Positions 22,201 through 33,702 of a stretch of DNA of 64,000 nucleotides are shown in pieces (position 1 is the stretch's first letter; every line of letters starts with the position of its first letter). Made by a program: the position numbers and the translations under genes. This DNA comes from Eutreptiella sp. 'Long Island Sound 2002' (taxonomy: Eukaryota > Euglenozoa > Euglenophyceae > Eutreptiales > Eutreptiaceae), in contig OZ038384.1 in NCBI GenBank assembly GCA_964036045.1, positions 30,423,771-30,487,770 of the forward strand, read 5' to 3'. The notes below the pieces were generated by a model. The model worked only from the letters and a program-made list of their open reading frames with translations. It had not been told where the DNA came from and made no database searches.

Positions 22201-24314
22201 TTCTCTTTGTTGGGCACGATAAAGGCTGGGCTGGCCCACTCACTGTCGGAGGGTTCGATCCAGCCCCGCTCAATAAACTCGGCCAACAACTTCTTCATGG
22301 CCTCGGCCCGATCGCCCTGAAGTTGGTACTCCCGATGACGATAGATCTTGGGATTCGGCTTCAGCTTGATCCTCGCTGTGCCAAACCTCCCACGATGTGG
22401 AGGGTTCTTGTTGGCGACGCCACTGAATAGCCGCGGATAGGCATTGATCAGCCTCTCCTTCAGCTCGGCGACCTTCGGGTTCTCCTGGGCCTCCTCAGCC
22501 GGTTGATTCGGTATCGATACAACCGACCGCACTGCGGTATAGGCCTCTTCCGGGTCCGAGTCCGACTTCTCCTCGTCCGATATGCCGTCTACATTGTCGT
22601 GGGGAGCTCTTCCCACCGATAATCTTCGGAAATTTGCGGCATCGGTCTGGTTCTTGTCGCTACCGGCCCCCATTCTTGGAAAATCCCATGTCGGCGGGTC
22701 CGACCCAACCGGACCATCATATTGGTCCGCGATGTGATCCATGACCCTCGCCACGAACTCATCCTTCTCGTACTTGCCGATGACCAACATTTTGTCGTCC
22801 CACCAATGCGGAGATGTGACCATGGCCCGCCTCTTCTTGGCTGCCACACGGTCATGCATCCCCATCCGCATGTAGTTGACAACGTGGTTGAACTCGGCGT
22901 GGGACAGAACGTCAATGCCATCCATTCGCTGATCCGCCCCCTCCTTGGGCTCAAACATGACCCGCATGGGCACCGCCTCAACCCTACGAATGAATGCTTC
23001 ATCACCCGTGGGCTGGGCTTGCGCCCCATCCACCAGGAAAGACTTGGTACCCCACGCTTGACCCGGGGAGGGCATTGATAAACCCTTGGCGTCCATGAAC
23101 AACTCCTCCTCTGGCCCGAATGACATCTCGTTCAGGGTAATGAAGTCCAGCGTCGACTTGAGACCTTCCAGCGGACATGGGGTGGATCCTATGCCGGTTA
23201 TGACCAGGATCCCCTTTGCCTTATCCGCGACGATCTTCTCCACCGTACGTCTGGTATTTTCGAGGGAGCCATGCCAATACATGGGCCCCCACTCCTTCAA
23301 ACCCCAATGCCTGTGCCAGGCTGAGTCTCCTCGATGCCAATGCCTCCTACACTTCCTCAAAAGTGGGGCATTGCGGGAAGCGAAGACGTCCGTCTCGGGC
23401 GCTTCGGCTCCCAGCGTCTGGATCATTCTGGCATAAACGTGCGGCGCCATTCCATACTCCGTGAGCTGAACTCCACGGTCTCCTCTGGACTTCGCACCCA
23501 CAGCTTGCACCACTTGGACGATCCGATCCTCTTCCTCAGCATTCCATTGGGATGATCCGCATGCATAGTCCGTGGACAGCCATGTAAGGCATTCATCATC
23601 CTCCCGGACCAGCGTTGCACGAAGGGGAAGGGCTCCAATGGCGTTTCCCACCATGAAGTCATACCCTATGATCATATCCCAATCTGTAATGTCCGCCACA
23701 TAGAAGTTCCCGGATAGAGTGCTTCTCTTCGCCAAATCAGGGCAGTTCAAGCGCTCATGCTCCCAGAATTCCATACTGATAGTGGTCTCATGGGTGCCAC
23801 CACCCATAATCTCTCCATTGGCCACCTTCAGGCGTACCTGTCTACGGCTGGGCTGCAGGGATTCCTCCTTGAACAACCCACTCCGGACCAGGCTCACCTG
23901 GGCACCCGTATCCACCAAAACATCCACCACCAACTCCTCTTATCCGCACCGTACACGCACCTTCAAGTGCAACTGCCGCTCGTCACCATGCGGTGTATGG
24001 ACGACTATCACGGCATGCAACTCTAGCACATCCGGGTGCATCAGGACTTCGAGGGTATGGTCACGGATGGTGTAGATCTTGGGCTGGTCCTGCCCGTCCA
24101 CGGGGCTCTCCGTGGTTGCTCCTTCTTTCTTGCCACGTCCCTTGCCCACATAAACTTCCCTTGGCAAGGCGCTCCAGGGGTTGGGAGTGGCGAAACTCAG
24201 TGGTTTTGGCTCTTCTGGAGCCTTCTTTGGCACCCGATGTGCCTTCGCTTTCTCTGGGATTCCACTGATTTTCGGAGGAGAGACCTCCGAGGTCCCACTC
24301 CCGTGGGGGCTCCT
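19251..24314 (-). pseudogene. pol pseudogene of E2
   Basis: Colinear with the pol of E1 over its full length and easily aligned, but broken in several frames. Visible lesions against E1: a nonsense codon near 23937 (Arg codon to TAA just before the protease), a deletion near 22160 in the RT region, loss of one A near 21590, a Trp-to-stop change near 21010, loss of one C near 19857 and a Trp-to-stop near 19720. The protease DTG, RT FVDD, RNase H and integrase motifs can still be read in pieces. It cannot make a full polyprotein. Confidence 0.9.
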
Positions 24315-27286
24315 CTAGACATGTCCTGCCGCAGCTCCCTCCTGCTGCGATCGGCTCAGACTTTGTCCACCACGTTGCTGGGCTTTGAGTTCCTCCCACG
24401 TCCTCAACATGTCCTCAGCAACCTCCTCGATTGACCTCACGCGTCAATCTGGGCCGGGTCCTCCACCATAGCCTTTTCCTCCGCCTTTCCCTTGGGCCTT
24501 TACTTGGCCTTTTCCACCGTCTCCGCCCTTTGCCTTCCAATCGGCAATTCGTTGCTCCTTGGGCTTCTTGTCGGGATGGGCGGCGAAGTAGGTCTTCTTG
24601 TCCTCCTCATATACCTTGCAATGCCGGTGGTCATGTGCATGGTTGTTCATTTGCCGTAGCAGACCCAGCAACCGGTGTGCTGTGATCTGTACTTGCGGAA
24701 CGAGAGCAGCGGGTTCCCGATCCTCCGCGGTTCTCTGCGGTTCTTGGTCCTGCGGTCCAGGCGGCTCCACCTGGACCTGTCCTGCCCATTCTCCTTCATA
24801 TTGTGCGCTACGAACGCAAAGAAGTGGGCTTCTTCATGATCCTCCGGGCTGGTCGCGGTCCAGAGATCTTGGCCGCTTCCACTCCCATCCTCCGCGGTGC
24901 CGACCGTGTCTCCCTTGACCTCTCGGTGGTGGCGATCTTCTCAATGACCTCGATGTCCTTGCCCTTGTCGATCCTGCATGTGGGCCTCGTTCTTGGCGTT
25001 GAGCTTCAGCTCCACCGTGATGTACTTCACGATCTCGTCCAGGCTCATGCGGGCAAAGATTACCTGCATCCTCAGCGGCTCCCCGCGCCTCCACTCCACG
25101 TTGTTGAGGCGCATCAGCCTTTGCCCCATGGTGTCGCCGAATACCTGCACGTAGACGGCGCTCTTCAACCCCAACATTCGGCTGGGCTCGCCGAGGTTTC
25201 GCCGGAAAAACTCCATTATTCCGGCGTGGGTATCCTCCGATGCCATGATCCCTACGGCCACGCGCTTCTTTGCTCTCTTCTTTTCGTCGTCCTCCACTCT
25301 CCTCTTCCAGTGGCCGGGGAGGACGTCCTTCAGCAGGTGTCGGTTTTGCTGGCCTCATTCCAGTCCTCCACCAGCTTGAGGCTTCTTCGGTACTTGCGGA
25401 TGTACCGATTCCATTCCCGGACCCGCAGCTCACCACGCTCCAGCGGCAGCGGAATGGACAACAAATCCTCCAACTTCTGGTTGGGGGCGTCCACTCGCTC
25501 CTCGTCCTCCAGCCACTGGAGGCAGGCCTGCTCTGTCTGGATCACTCCCTCGCGGATCTGATCCCTGACCTCCTCCTTCAGGTCCTGCGCCAGCCTGGGT
25601 GGGAATGTCCGACATACCCACTTGTCCCTTGGCGCTCCCTTCATCTCGCCGACGACCTCCTCGGTGAAGTCCTCCCTATCCGGGATGAAATCATCCAGGT
25701 TGGAGGGGTTGCCATCGTAGTCGGGGATTTTGAATCCCCCGAGGTCGTCAATCCTGATGGCGTCTCCGCCGTCCGCAGCCACCACTCCACCGAGACGGAT
25801 ACCACCTGTGGCCCGGGGGTGTGAGTACACTCCTCGTACATCCCTCTCCTCCATGGAGTGCGATCCAGTTGGGCCTGAATCCATGGGGTTTGGGATGCGG
25901 GAAGGACTTGCTCCACCAGCTGTCCATATCCCCGTAGTGGGGTCCTTCACCCACAGGTTTCCACCTGGATGACCTCGACCATGTCCGTCGGCTCTTCCCA
26001 TGGTTCGCCGTTGCATGGTCTGGTGTTGGATCTCCTCTTCTGAATAAACTGCATGGGCAGTCGTAGTGGTCGGTGGATCCTGGGCGGCATGGGAGATCTG
26101 TACCGTCAGGCTCCTCAGGTCCGTGGTTGCGCGCTCTTCCCGCATGGACCCAGCCGGTGCCGTCTGCTCCCCGAGCGTTATGGATTCGCTGAACATGGGA
26201 ACAAACGGCAGCGCACCCGGGTCAACACGCGGAGGCGCGTAAGGTGCCTCTGCAGGGCCGCCCATGGGTTTCTCCATGGCGCTCCTGAGAGTCTTAACCC
26301 GCTCCACCAGCTCTGCCGCTGCCGGCTTTGCCGGGAGCTCCGGACCCAAGGCGAGGGGTTGTAACTCCTCTAGCCTTTTCAGGCGTCCCGACATGTCCTC
26401 CACCAGGTGGAGGAGGCTGTCCACTACTCGCTGCTGCTTCTGCAGGGCCATCTCCAGCTTCTCCCGGTACCGGTCTTGCTCCGCTCGCAGCTCCGCCATG
26501 TCCCTCTTCGCTGCCAGCTGGTCATCCAGGAGCCCCGCGACGTCCTCCTCTAGGCCGTCCTTCGCATTGTCCAGGCGGTCGAGGTGCTGCACCATGGCGT
26601 CCATCCCCATCTTTGGATACTTGCCGATGAGGAAGGATACGTGCTTGCAGTGGCACTCAACGTGCTATCCACCTGATCCGGCGCATCCCACGGTTCCCGG
26701 CGCCTCGGACTCCACCGCCATGGGTGTGTCGCCCATGTTATCCCGCGTTGGCTCCGTGTGCCGGGCCACAGGCGCCGTTCTGGCTCTGGCAGGCCTCTCG
26801 AACGCCTCGGCGTCATGCTCCAGGCTGGATTCGGGGGCCGTGTGCGCCCTTGTGGACGGTCTGGCCATCTCCTCCGACTCCGAAGGGTAAGCGGTCCGAT
26901 AGCCCTCGGAGTGCCCCTCAGAATCTGCAGCTGACCACAGCCTGACCGGGCTGGGATCCGTCTCCATCGCCCTGGCTTCCGCCGCGGGTTTTGGGGACCC
27001 GCGCTTCCGGTAACGCCGGGCTCTCCCGTTGCTGCCAGTCTCCTCCAACTCCTCCGCAGCGGAGCTGAGATTGCAAGCCTTGCGGCATTGCCGTTCACAC
27101 ATGGAGGCCAGGTCCTCCATGTCTAGCCCATGTCCTGCAAGGGCTCTCCGTTCTGAGCATCTTCGCTCTTCTCGGGCTTCCCAGTCCGGCGTCGACTCCA
27201 CGGACTCGATGATCTGCACCCGGGGCGTCCTTGGGCAGGGCTCATGAGGGCCCAAGTCCCCGGTGCGGCGGTAGGGGGCAGGTACT
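24315..27286 (-). pseudogene. gag pseudogene of E2
   Basis: Matches the gag of E1 with the same coiled coil (about 26300-26600) and capsid-like region (about 25330-25760), but is split by a nonsense codon near 26664, a frameshift near 25330 and further damage around 24440-24900 including the zinc-knuckle area. The terminal TAG at 24317 and the in-frame spacing to pol are kept. Confidence 0.88.
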
Positions 27287-27298
27287 CCTCTGCTACCA
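27287..27298 (-). other. primer-binding site of E2
   Basis: Same 12 bases as in E0 and E1 (minus TGGTAGCAGAGG), next to the LTR start at 27299. Confidence 0.8.
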
Positions 27299-29449
27299 TA
27301 AAGAAGGTCCCTACCAGGACCGGCCCCTGCTGTACCCGTTCCACCATTTCCTGTCACTCCTATGGTCTTGCTTCTCACCAGGTTCTGCATGACCTTGCCT
27401 TATCCTGCACAATTTCCCACAAAAAATAGTGAAATACCGCTCCTTCACACAAATCCTGATCCCTTGCAATAACCAACTCCCAAGTACAATCCAAATCCAA
27501 TCAATCCAGACTGAGGGCTTCCAAGGGTGTTTGAGGTCCCGCGTTGACACTCAACAACTCCTTTCAATACGCCGGTCGTCTCACGGTGCACACGGAGACA
27601 CGGGCGTTGGGCATGTACAGAGAATTGCACCAAAGAGGAAGCCCTGAAATTGGCATATGAACACAAATAAAGCAACGTTGGCAGAAGATGGAAACACACA
27701 CACTCACGACCATTGACCCCTCATTCCCTGAACTCAAGACCTTCCCTTGACTCGCCAACATGATGCCCTGAACCCAGTCAAATAAGATGGCTAAATGCCA
27801 TGTGTCAAAAGTCTCTACACAAACCCCAAAAATGTGTTCCCTCCCAAGCCTCTAAATCCTAGCCCAATAGGGGAGGTGGCGTGTCATGGCCTAGAGTGGC
27901 ACTCAGGACCATGCCCTACCCTGACATAACTTTGGTTGGACTTGGAGTCGATTGGGCTTGGAGAACTGCCCCATGAAGATGACCTCACAGCCTAGCGAAA
28001 TCAGGCAAATCACACCATGATGCCCAAAATTCAATTATATACACAAAAATGCATACGGCAAATGTTCGAATGCTCCCTGCATGCGTCAAACCGGAAAGTA
28101 ATATGCAAGGGTGATATAGACCGAAGGTCCATGCCCAAGAATATCCCAACATTGGCTCCCAAACCCCTTCGGATGTATACATGCCATGCTTCACAAGTCA
28201 GCTCATGAATTTGAGACCAAATTTTTTGAGGCCGCGTGTGCCGCGCCAAAGTGACCACGTGATCCGGCATATGGTGAGGTACAACACCAAAGCATATGCC
28301 AACATATAAGCAACATACCATAGTTCACGGATCTCTAGGCACTTTACTGTTAGCCGACCAGTTGAGCACATAAAACACAAAAATGAGCATAAACTGAGGT
28401 CAAAAACATGCAAAGATTGCCAAATTCAAAGTAATCACAATAGTATATAACTTCGCTCACCCATGGTATCAACATATGGTTCAAAACACAATTGCTTGGG
28501 ACCTTTTGCAAACAATCCCCCCACTTGGATCCCCACATGGACGCATGGGGACACCTTCGAACCTCCTCCCAACACGCACCATGAAAATGGGAAAATTGAT
28601 AGTGGCGCTTGTGGGTCGCTCCGTAAGCCTTCCCACATGCACTATATGAGCGGTAGACTTGGTCTAGCACTATGGAGCTCACCATTGGGACATGGGCGAA
28701 GCCCTTGCCACGTATGACTCCACATATCTTCCTACAAACGGAGATATATAACATGGGCGTGAGCATAGCGAAGCACATACCATCCATATGACACATACCC
28801 TTTAAAAGTGGCTCCCACCATGGTATGCCCTGCCCCTCCATGGACATAACTTCACGTTAAAAATACGTAGGAACCCAAGGAAAGTTTCTATGCAACACCA
28901 GCACTCATGCGGTACACTCGAAAGTCGCATTAAAATATTCGGTTGCACGGTCCAAGAGTTATATATCACTTTCTACCCTCTTGACCGTTATCCCTTGCTA
29001 CACCGGGCATGTGTACACATCAAAGGCGTTTGATGCTCTCTAAATTAAGTTGAGACCAAGGCGGTTCCGACCCAATTCTCGAAATTGGTATTCCTCGCCG
29101 TGAGCCGGAGATATGACCTTTCAAAGTGGCCTCACGAATCAATTTTGTTTCGCCCATATCTCCAAGAAAAAGGAAGGAGACAACAAAAGGAAGGTTGATT
29201 CGTGATCGGGGAAAAATGTAGGACCAGTCGAAATTCATCATATCAAGTGCGGCGATCTCGAAGTCGAAAATCCAATTCCGTATGTCTGATAAAATCGGAT
29301 TAATTTTGGGAGTGTATAACATGAAAATTGCGGAAGCAAGGAACCCGTTACTGATGAAATCTGACCCTTCATCGGGGTTTCCGCCAAAATATCTGGAAAT
29401 AACAGTTAACCAATCGGTTACCGCAAAATCGCGAGCCAACTGACAGTCG
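27299..29449 (-). repeat. E2 5' LTR, inner part (interrupted by E3)
   Basis: Begins TAAAGAAGG beside the primer site. It contains a stretch (about 27400-27620) diverged from the E1 LTR and is close to the E0 LTR elsewhere. It ends with the GTCG target of E3 at 29446-29449. Confidence 0.85.
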
Positions 29450-30208
29450 TGTAGCAGGGCCAGACCCTCTGGCCCTTGTGGTTGGCTGATTGACCTTCGG
29501 CGGATCCTTTTTGACTGCTGGGGTTGGTCTTCGGTGGCTTCCTTTTGGTTACGGTGATGTGTTCTTGGCCGATCCTGGGTTGACTCGGCCGGTTTGACTG
29601 CCTTTCTTGACGTTATCACACCTCCTGGGTTGAGTTCGATCGCTTTGCCGTTGTCACACCTCCTGGGTTGACTTCGTCTTGTAACAGTACCAACCTTGCC
29701 GCTGTCACACCCTATGATCCTGCCTGTTGCTTTCATCTCCGTCTCCAACGATTTGCTCCACAGTAAAAAATAATAATAAAATTTACCTCCGAACTACCAA
29801 ACTTGCCCCTGCAATCAACGAAGCCCTGCACGTCGCCGAACACGATAAATACTGCAACTCAAGCATTGATTCTCGTGTTCCCACGTTCTTGGCAGTCCTC
29901 TGGATCTTCGAAGGCCTTGCCGGCCACGAATAATCTTACGACCCTTGCAGGGTCCTCCACAGGAGCTCACATGATAACACCTGCGAGCACAGCAATATAC
30001 AAAGCTGGAGAACTTTATAATTAAAAAAATGGCAACCCAAAATTCTTAAAAATAAAGCCTCTTTATAAACTGTGCTGAGCTGTCATAATGTGCAGCGCGA
30101 CTTGTTGCGCTCTGTCGCCTGCGAACGCGACACACCTTTATCTGCTTTATATGACAGAAAAAACTATCAAACGACAGCCGGGAGGAGTGTCCATACGGAC
30201 CGGCTTCA
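29450..30208 (-). repeat. E3 3' LTR
   Basis: 759 bp. Contains several spaced copies of CACACCTCCTGGGTTGA-like sequence (about 29618-29672). Confidence 0.88.
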
Positions 30209-30218
30209 CCCCCCTTCC
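30209..30218 (-). other. polypurine tract of E3
   Basis: Minus strand GGAAGGGGGG immediately upstream of the 3' LTR start TGAAGCCGG. The LTR start is the same nine bases as in the gypsy elements, which suggests shared integrase recognition. Confidence 0.75.
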
Positions 30219-30459
30219 AGGAATGAACTCACAGTTCATCCGACCCAACTTCCTCTGACTGACAAGCAACAAATAAACACAAAAGATATAAGCGGCCGAT
30301 CGACGACGCAAACAAACAACAAACATGCTGGCGTGGTCCATACAACGGACCCGACACCGAAACAGTCAGAGCGGTGGATGTACAGTGACAGAAAGGTTGC
30401 TCTTGCACATGGTGGCCCAATTTTAATATTAAATTAAACCAAAAACATACATAGCCGAC

Positions 30460-31026
30460 TCATGGCAGAAATGTCGGCTTCCAAGATCGCTGTCGAAACG
30501 ACAATCGGTTCATGCCCGAGGACAGCACTTCCATTACGAAGGGAAACTGGTCGTCGCTGTCTTCCTCATCGTCAGTATAGGACGTGTGACCCCGCCACGC
30601 TGCCGATATTGGCTCACTTGCGGGAGCCTGAGTTCTGGTGTTGATCCCTCCGGCATAATGAGGGTAGCTGGACACGGCACGTCGATCTGCGTGGATCTTG
30701 GCTTCTCGGGATCCATTTGACGTGTCGCTGTCCTCGGAGTTCGTGGTCGTGGAATTCTCCGGCGTCGGTTCTTCGAGTCCCAATGGAGAGTCCTCCAGGA
30801 AAAACTCTGAACCCTCGGCTGAATTCATCCACTCGCGGTACGACGAACTGCACGATACCTGGGACGCGGGTATGGAACGGTCTTTGGCTTCATCTGCAGC
30901 TTCTTCCGACTCCATCCACGCCCGATATGACGATGTCCAAGATCCCTGGGACTCAGCGTGAGTTGTCGGTGACACCGGTGTTCGATCTTCATCGTCGGAG
31001 CGCGGGGACTCTTGATCGCTCATCAA
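30460..31026 (-). CDS. hypothetical acidic protein of E3
   Basis: 188 codons, the only sizeable ORF in E3. The product is Ser/Glu/Asp-rich and carries two copies of a short motif, SSYRAWMES and SSYREWMNS, about 35 residues apart. No zinc knuckle, protease or polymerase motif is visible and I do not recognise the family. The minus orientation agrees with the polypurine tract, so it would be read from the 5' LTR. It could be a degenerate gag, a captured cellular fragment or a chance ORF; the internal repeat argues mildly for a real protein. Confidence 0.45.
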   Translation of the reverse strand: MMSDQESPRSDDEDRTPVSPTTHAESQGSWTSSYRAWMESEEAADEAKDRSIPASQVSCSSSYREWMNSAEGSEFFLEDSPLGLEEPTPENSTTTNSEDSDTSNGSREAKIHADRRAVSSYPHYAGGINTRTQAPASEPISAAWRGHTSYTDDEEDSDDQFPFVMEVLSSGMNRLSFRQRSWKPTFLP

Positions 31027-31114
31027 ATCTCTCCGCTCGTTGCTCGTCAGCGACCTACTCCTTCAACGCTGACGCTCCGGCTTCGCTCATAGGCTCCTGC
31101 TGAACACCCTGCAA

Positions 31115-31128
31115 GGTGGGCAGAGCCA
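31115..31128 (-). other. possible primer-binding site of E3
   Basis: Minus strand TGGCTCTGCCCACC, 13 nt inside the 5' LTR. The complement ends in CCA as a tRNA 3' end would. The distance is a little long and the tRNA cannot be named. Confidence 0.35.
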
Positions 31129-31141
31129 AATAAGATTATTC

Positions 31142-31900
31142 TGTAGCAAGGCCTGACCCTCTGGCCCTTGTGGTTGGCTGATTGACCTTCGGCGGATCCT
31201 TTTTGACTGCTGGGGTTGGTCTTCGGTGGCTTCCTTTTGGTTACGGTGATGTGTTCTTGGCCGATCCTGGGTTGACTCGGCCGGTTTGACTGCCTTTCTT
31301 GACGTTATCACACCTCCTGGGTTGAGTTCGATCGCTTTGCCGTTGTCACACCTCCTGGGTTGACTTCGTCTTGTAACAGTACCAACCTTGCCGCTGTCAC
31401 ACCCTATGATCCTGCCTGTTGCTTTCATCTCCGTCTCCAACGATTTGCTCCACAGTAAAAAATAATAATAAAATTTACCTCCGAACTACCAAACTTGCCC
31501 CTGCAATCAACGAAGCCCTGCACGTCGCCGAACACGATAAATACTGCAACTCAAGCATTGATTCTCGTGTTCTCACGTTCTTGGCAGTCCTCTGGATCTT
31601 CGAAGGCCTTGCCGGCTACGAATAATCTTACGACCCTTGCAGGGTCCTCCACAGGAGCTCACATGATAACACCTGCGAGCACAGCAATATACAAAGCTGG
31701 AGAACTTTATAATTAAAAAAATGGCAACCCAAAATTCGTAAAAATAAAGACTCTTTATAAACTGTGCTGAGCTGTCATAATGTGCAGCGCGACTTGTTGC
31801 GCTCTGTCGCCTGCGAACGCGACACACCTTTATCTGCTTTATATGACAGAAAAAACTATCAAACGACAGCCGGGGGGAGTGTCCATACGGACCGGCTTCA
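31142..31900 (-). repeat. E3 5' LTR
   Basis: 759 bp, colinear with 29450-30208 without gaps. Confidence 0.88.
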
Positions 31901-31904
31901 GTCG

Positions 31905-32186
31905 CCGATACATTGACAATCAGAACCGATAGCCGAAAAATTACGGAAACATTATGATAAAAAAACCCTGTTGATTCCTGATATTCTGATATATAAATCT
32001 CAGCCGGCGGCGCCTCGGTATTGAATATGGCCCCTCATAGCTGGAATGGCCAAACTTATCACACTATCACATCAGGTTAGGTCAGCTGGATGGGAGAGTA
32101 TGATATCAGCCAATGGCGGCTTGCCGGCACATAGATACACACCCCGAATTACCCAAAGATGGCCACGGGGGTCCGAAGCGGCTTCA
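31905..32186 (-). repeat. E2 5' LTR, outer part
   Basis: Continues the LTR after E3 and ends in GCGGCTTCA at 32186. The following CAACACACTGCAG is unrelated to any LTR here. Confidence 0.82.
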
Positions 32187-33666
32187 CAACACACTGCAGC
32201 CTAAAGTATTGCATTGGTGGCTGGCCCCCAAGGCAACAGCAGCGACGATGACAGCCCTGCGATCAGCTCAAGAAGCTCGTGCAGTGACAATGACCATCCC
32301 AGCAGAGGTCTTCAGGAAGTCTGGACCCTGCAGCAGCTTGACAAGTGTCGTGGACTCCTATGATAGTTGATCCTTGAAGGGACGACAGCAGGCTGCGCGC
32401 AAGGCGCTGCTCGTCCACCAGTAACCAAATCAGGCGTGTTAATTCGTCGCCTTGAGTTGGTAACCAGCCCTAAACAGGCGCGGGGCGCCTGGGGTAGGAA
32501 ATGACCCTAAAAAAATTTTGCATTTGAATTTCTTGAATTATTATGTTTCCATGCCCATTAAGAAAAAGGGCCAATGTGTGCGCCTCAGCGCCATCAGTCA
32601 GGTCGGAAGGACCTGCACGGCCCGTGGTTTGGTCACCAGAGGCCGAATATATCAAGGAATATTGCAACCCTACATGTATGTGGCATGTAAATTACTTACG
32701 AAGCCCCCCCCCACTGTCCTGCTGAATCAGTTTCGAAACCAGGGCAGTGCAGGGGTCAGAGCGCCTCCTTGGCCTTGACTTCCTTTGGATATAGGCAAGG
32801 CTTTTAAGGAGGGGGGTGAAGCGGTATGGGGTGCTTCACCCATACCCGCTGCCCAGCCAATGGCGCTCTGTTCATCAGGATTTTTCCTGGGCTGATTCTC
32901 AGCCTATGACATCGTGATTTGTGTGGAAAAAACCCCAAAAATCGTCATGTTTCGTCATTTTGGGCTCGCGCCGACCTTCGTCGCCTACGGGTCGCAGCCC
33001 CAGATCGAAGTTTTATTTCTCGATTTCTGAAGATTATCATCAATTTTATTATTGATTTATCGGTTTTAGAAATATAGGAATAAGCCGTGACCATTTTCGC
33101 GGCGTTCCGCGAGGGTCAATTTTTGACGAAATTGGTCACGTAAAAGATTTTTCCAGAAAATGCTGAGGCGATCCCAGGAATCAGCCAGGCGCCCAAGGCG
33201 TGGCCCAACAGTGGCCCTCTTCATGTATAATATGAATTGGGGAAGAGACGCCTCGTGTTGGCTACACGACGCGCTGGGGGGAAACCCGGGAAATGAGTGT
33301 TTTTGACTCAAAAATCACTATATTTCACTGTTTTTCGCCCAAAAACCACTGTTTGGTCCAGTTTGGGCAGGATCTCAGTGGAGATCCTGATGGTGACGAC
33401 TCGTAGCCGTCAGTTTTTCTGATGGCGGCGACGCCGCCACCATCGTTTCGTCCTTTTTTCTAAGCTATTTTATAGTTTAGAGATGATACATATACTTGTT
33501 ACGCGTGCATACATTGTTACTTGTTTCATATACCTTCTCTTTGTCCATAGACGCCAGATTGTGTCCGCGGATGCTCCCAAGGATTCCAAGACCATTTACG
33601 CAACTCCAATGGAATCGAAGTTTGGAATAGACTTCATGTAGTACTTGGAGAGGTTGGGGTGATGGG
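32187..33666. other. non-coding stretch
   Basis: No convincing gene. A short inverted repeat GGGTGAAG/CTTCACCC lies near 32815-32852, and A/T-rich sequence dominates 32900-33540. Confidence 0.5.
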
Positions 33667-33702
33667 TTGAAGGATTTTCAATTTTCTGTGGACGCACGGA
33701 CA

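Larger units (their letters stand above)
29450..31900 (-). mobile_element. E3: small non-autonomous LTR retrotransposon
   Basis: Two 759-bp direct repeats (29450-30208 and 31142-31900) bound a 933-bp interior. The ends are TG...CA, the element is flanked by the 4-bp duplication GTCG (29446-29449, 31901-31904), and the empty site exists at about 18571. A purine tract (30209-30218) beside one repeat and a possible primer site beside the other show minus-strand orientation. The interior has one 188-codon ORF and no gag, protease, RT or integrase, so it must be mobilised in trans. The LTRs differ at roughly ten positions by eye, so insertion is recent. Confidence 0.9.
17125..32186 (-). mobile_element. 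E2: decayed Ty3/gypsy element hosting the nest (left end off-window)
   Basis: Same family and layout as E1: 3' LTR part 17125-18855, polypurine tract, pol, gag, primer site 27287-27298 and 5' LTR 27299-32186. E0 is inserted in its 3' LTR and E3 in its 5' LTR. The 5' LTR without E3 is 2433 bp; the insertion point of E0 corresponds to base 702 of it, and 702 plus the 1731 bp seen at 17125-18855 gives the same 2433. Both genes carry many stops and frameshifts, so E2 is the oldest of the set. The right flank (CAAC...) is non-LTR DNA. Confidence 0.88.
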
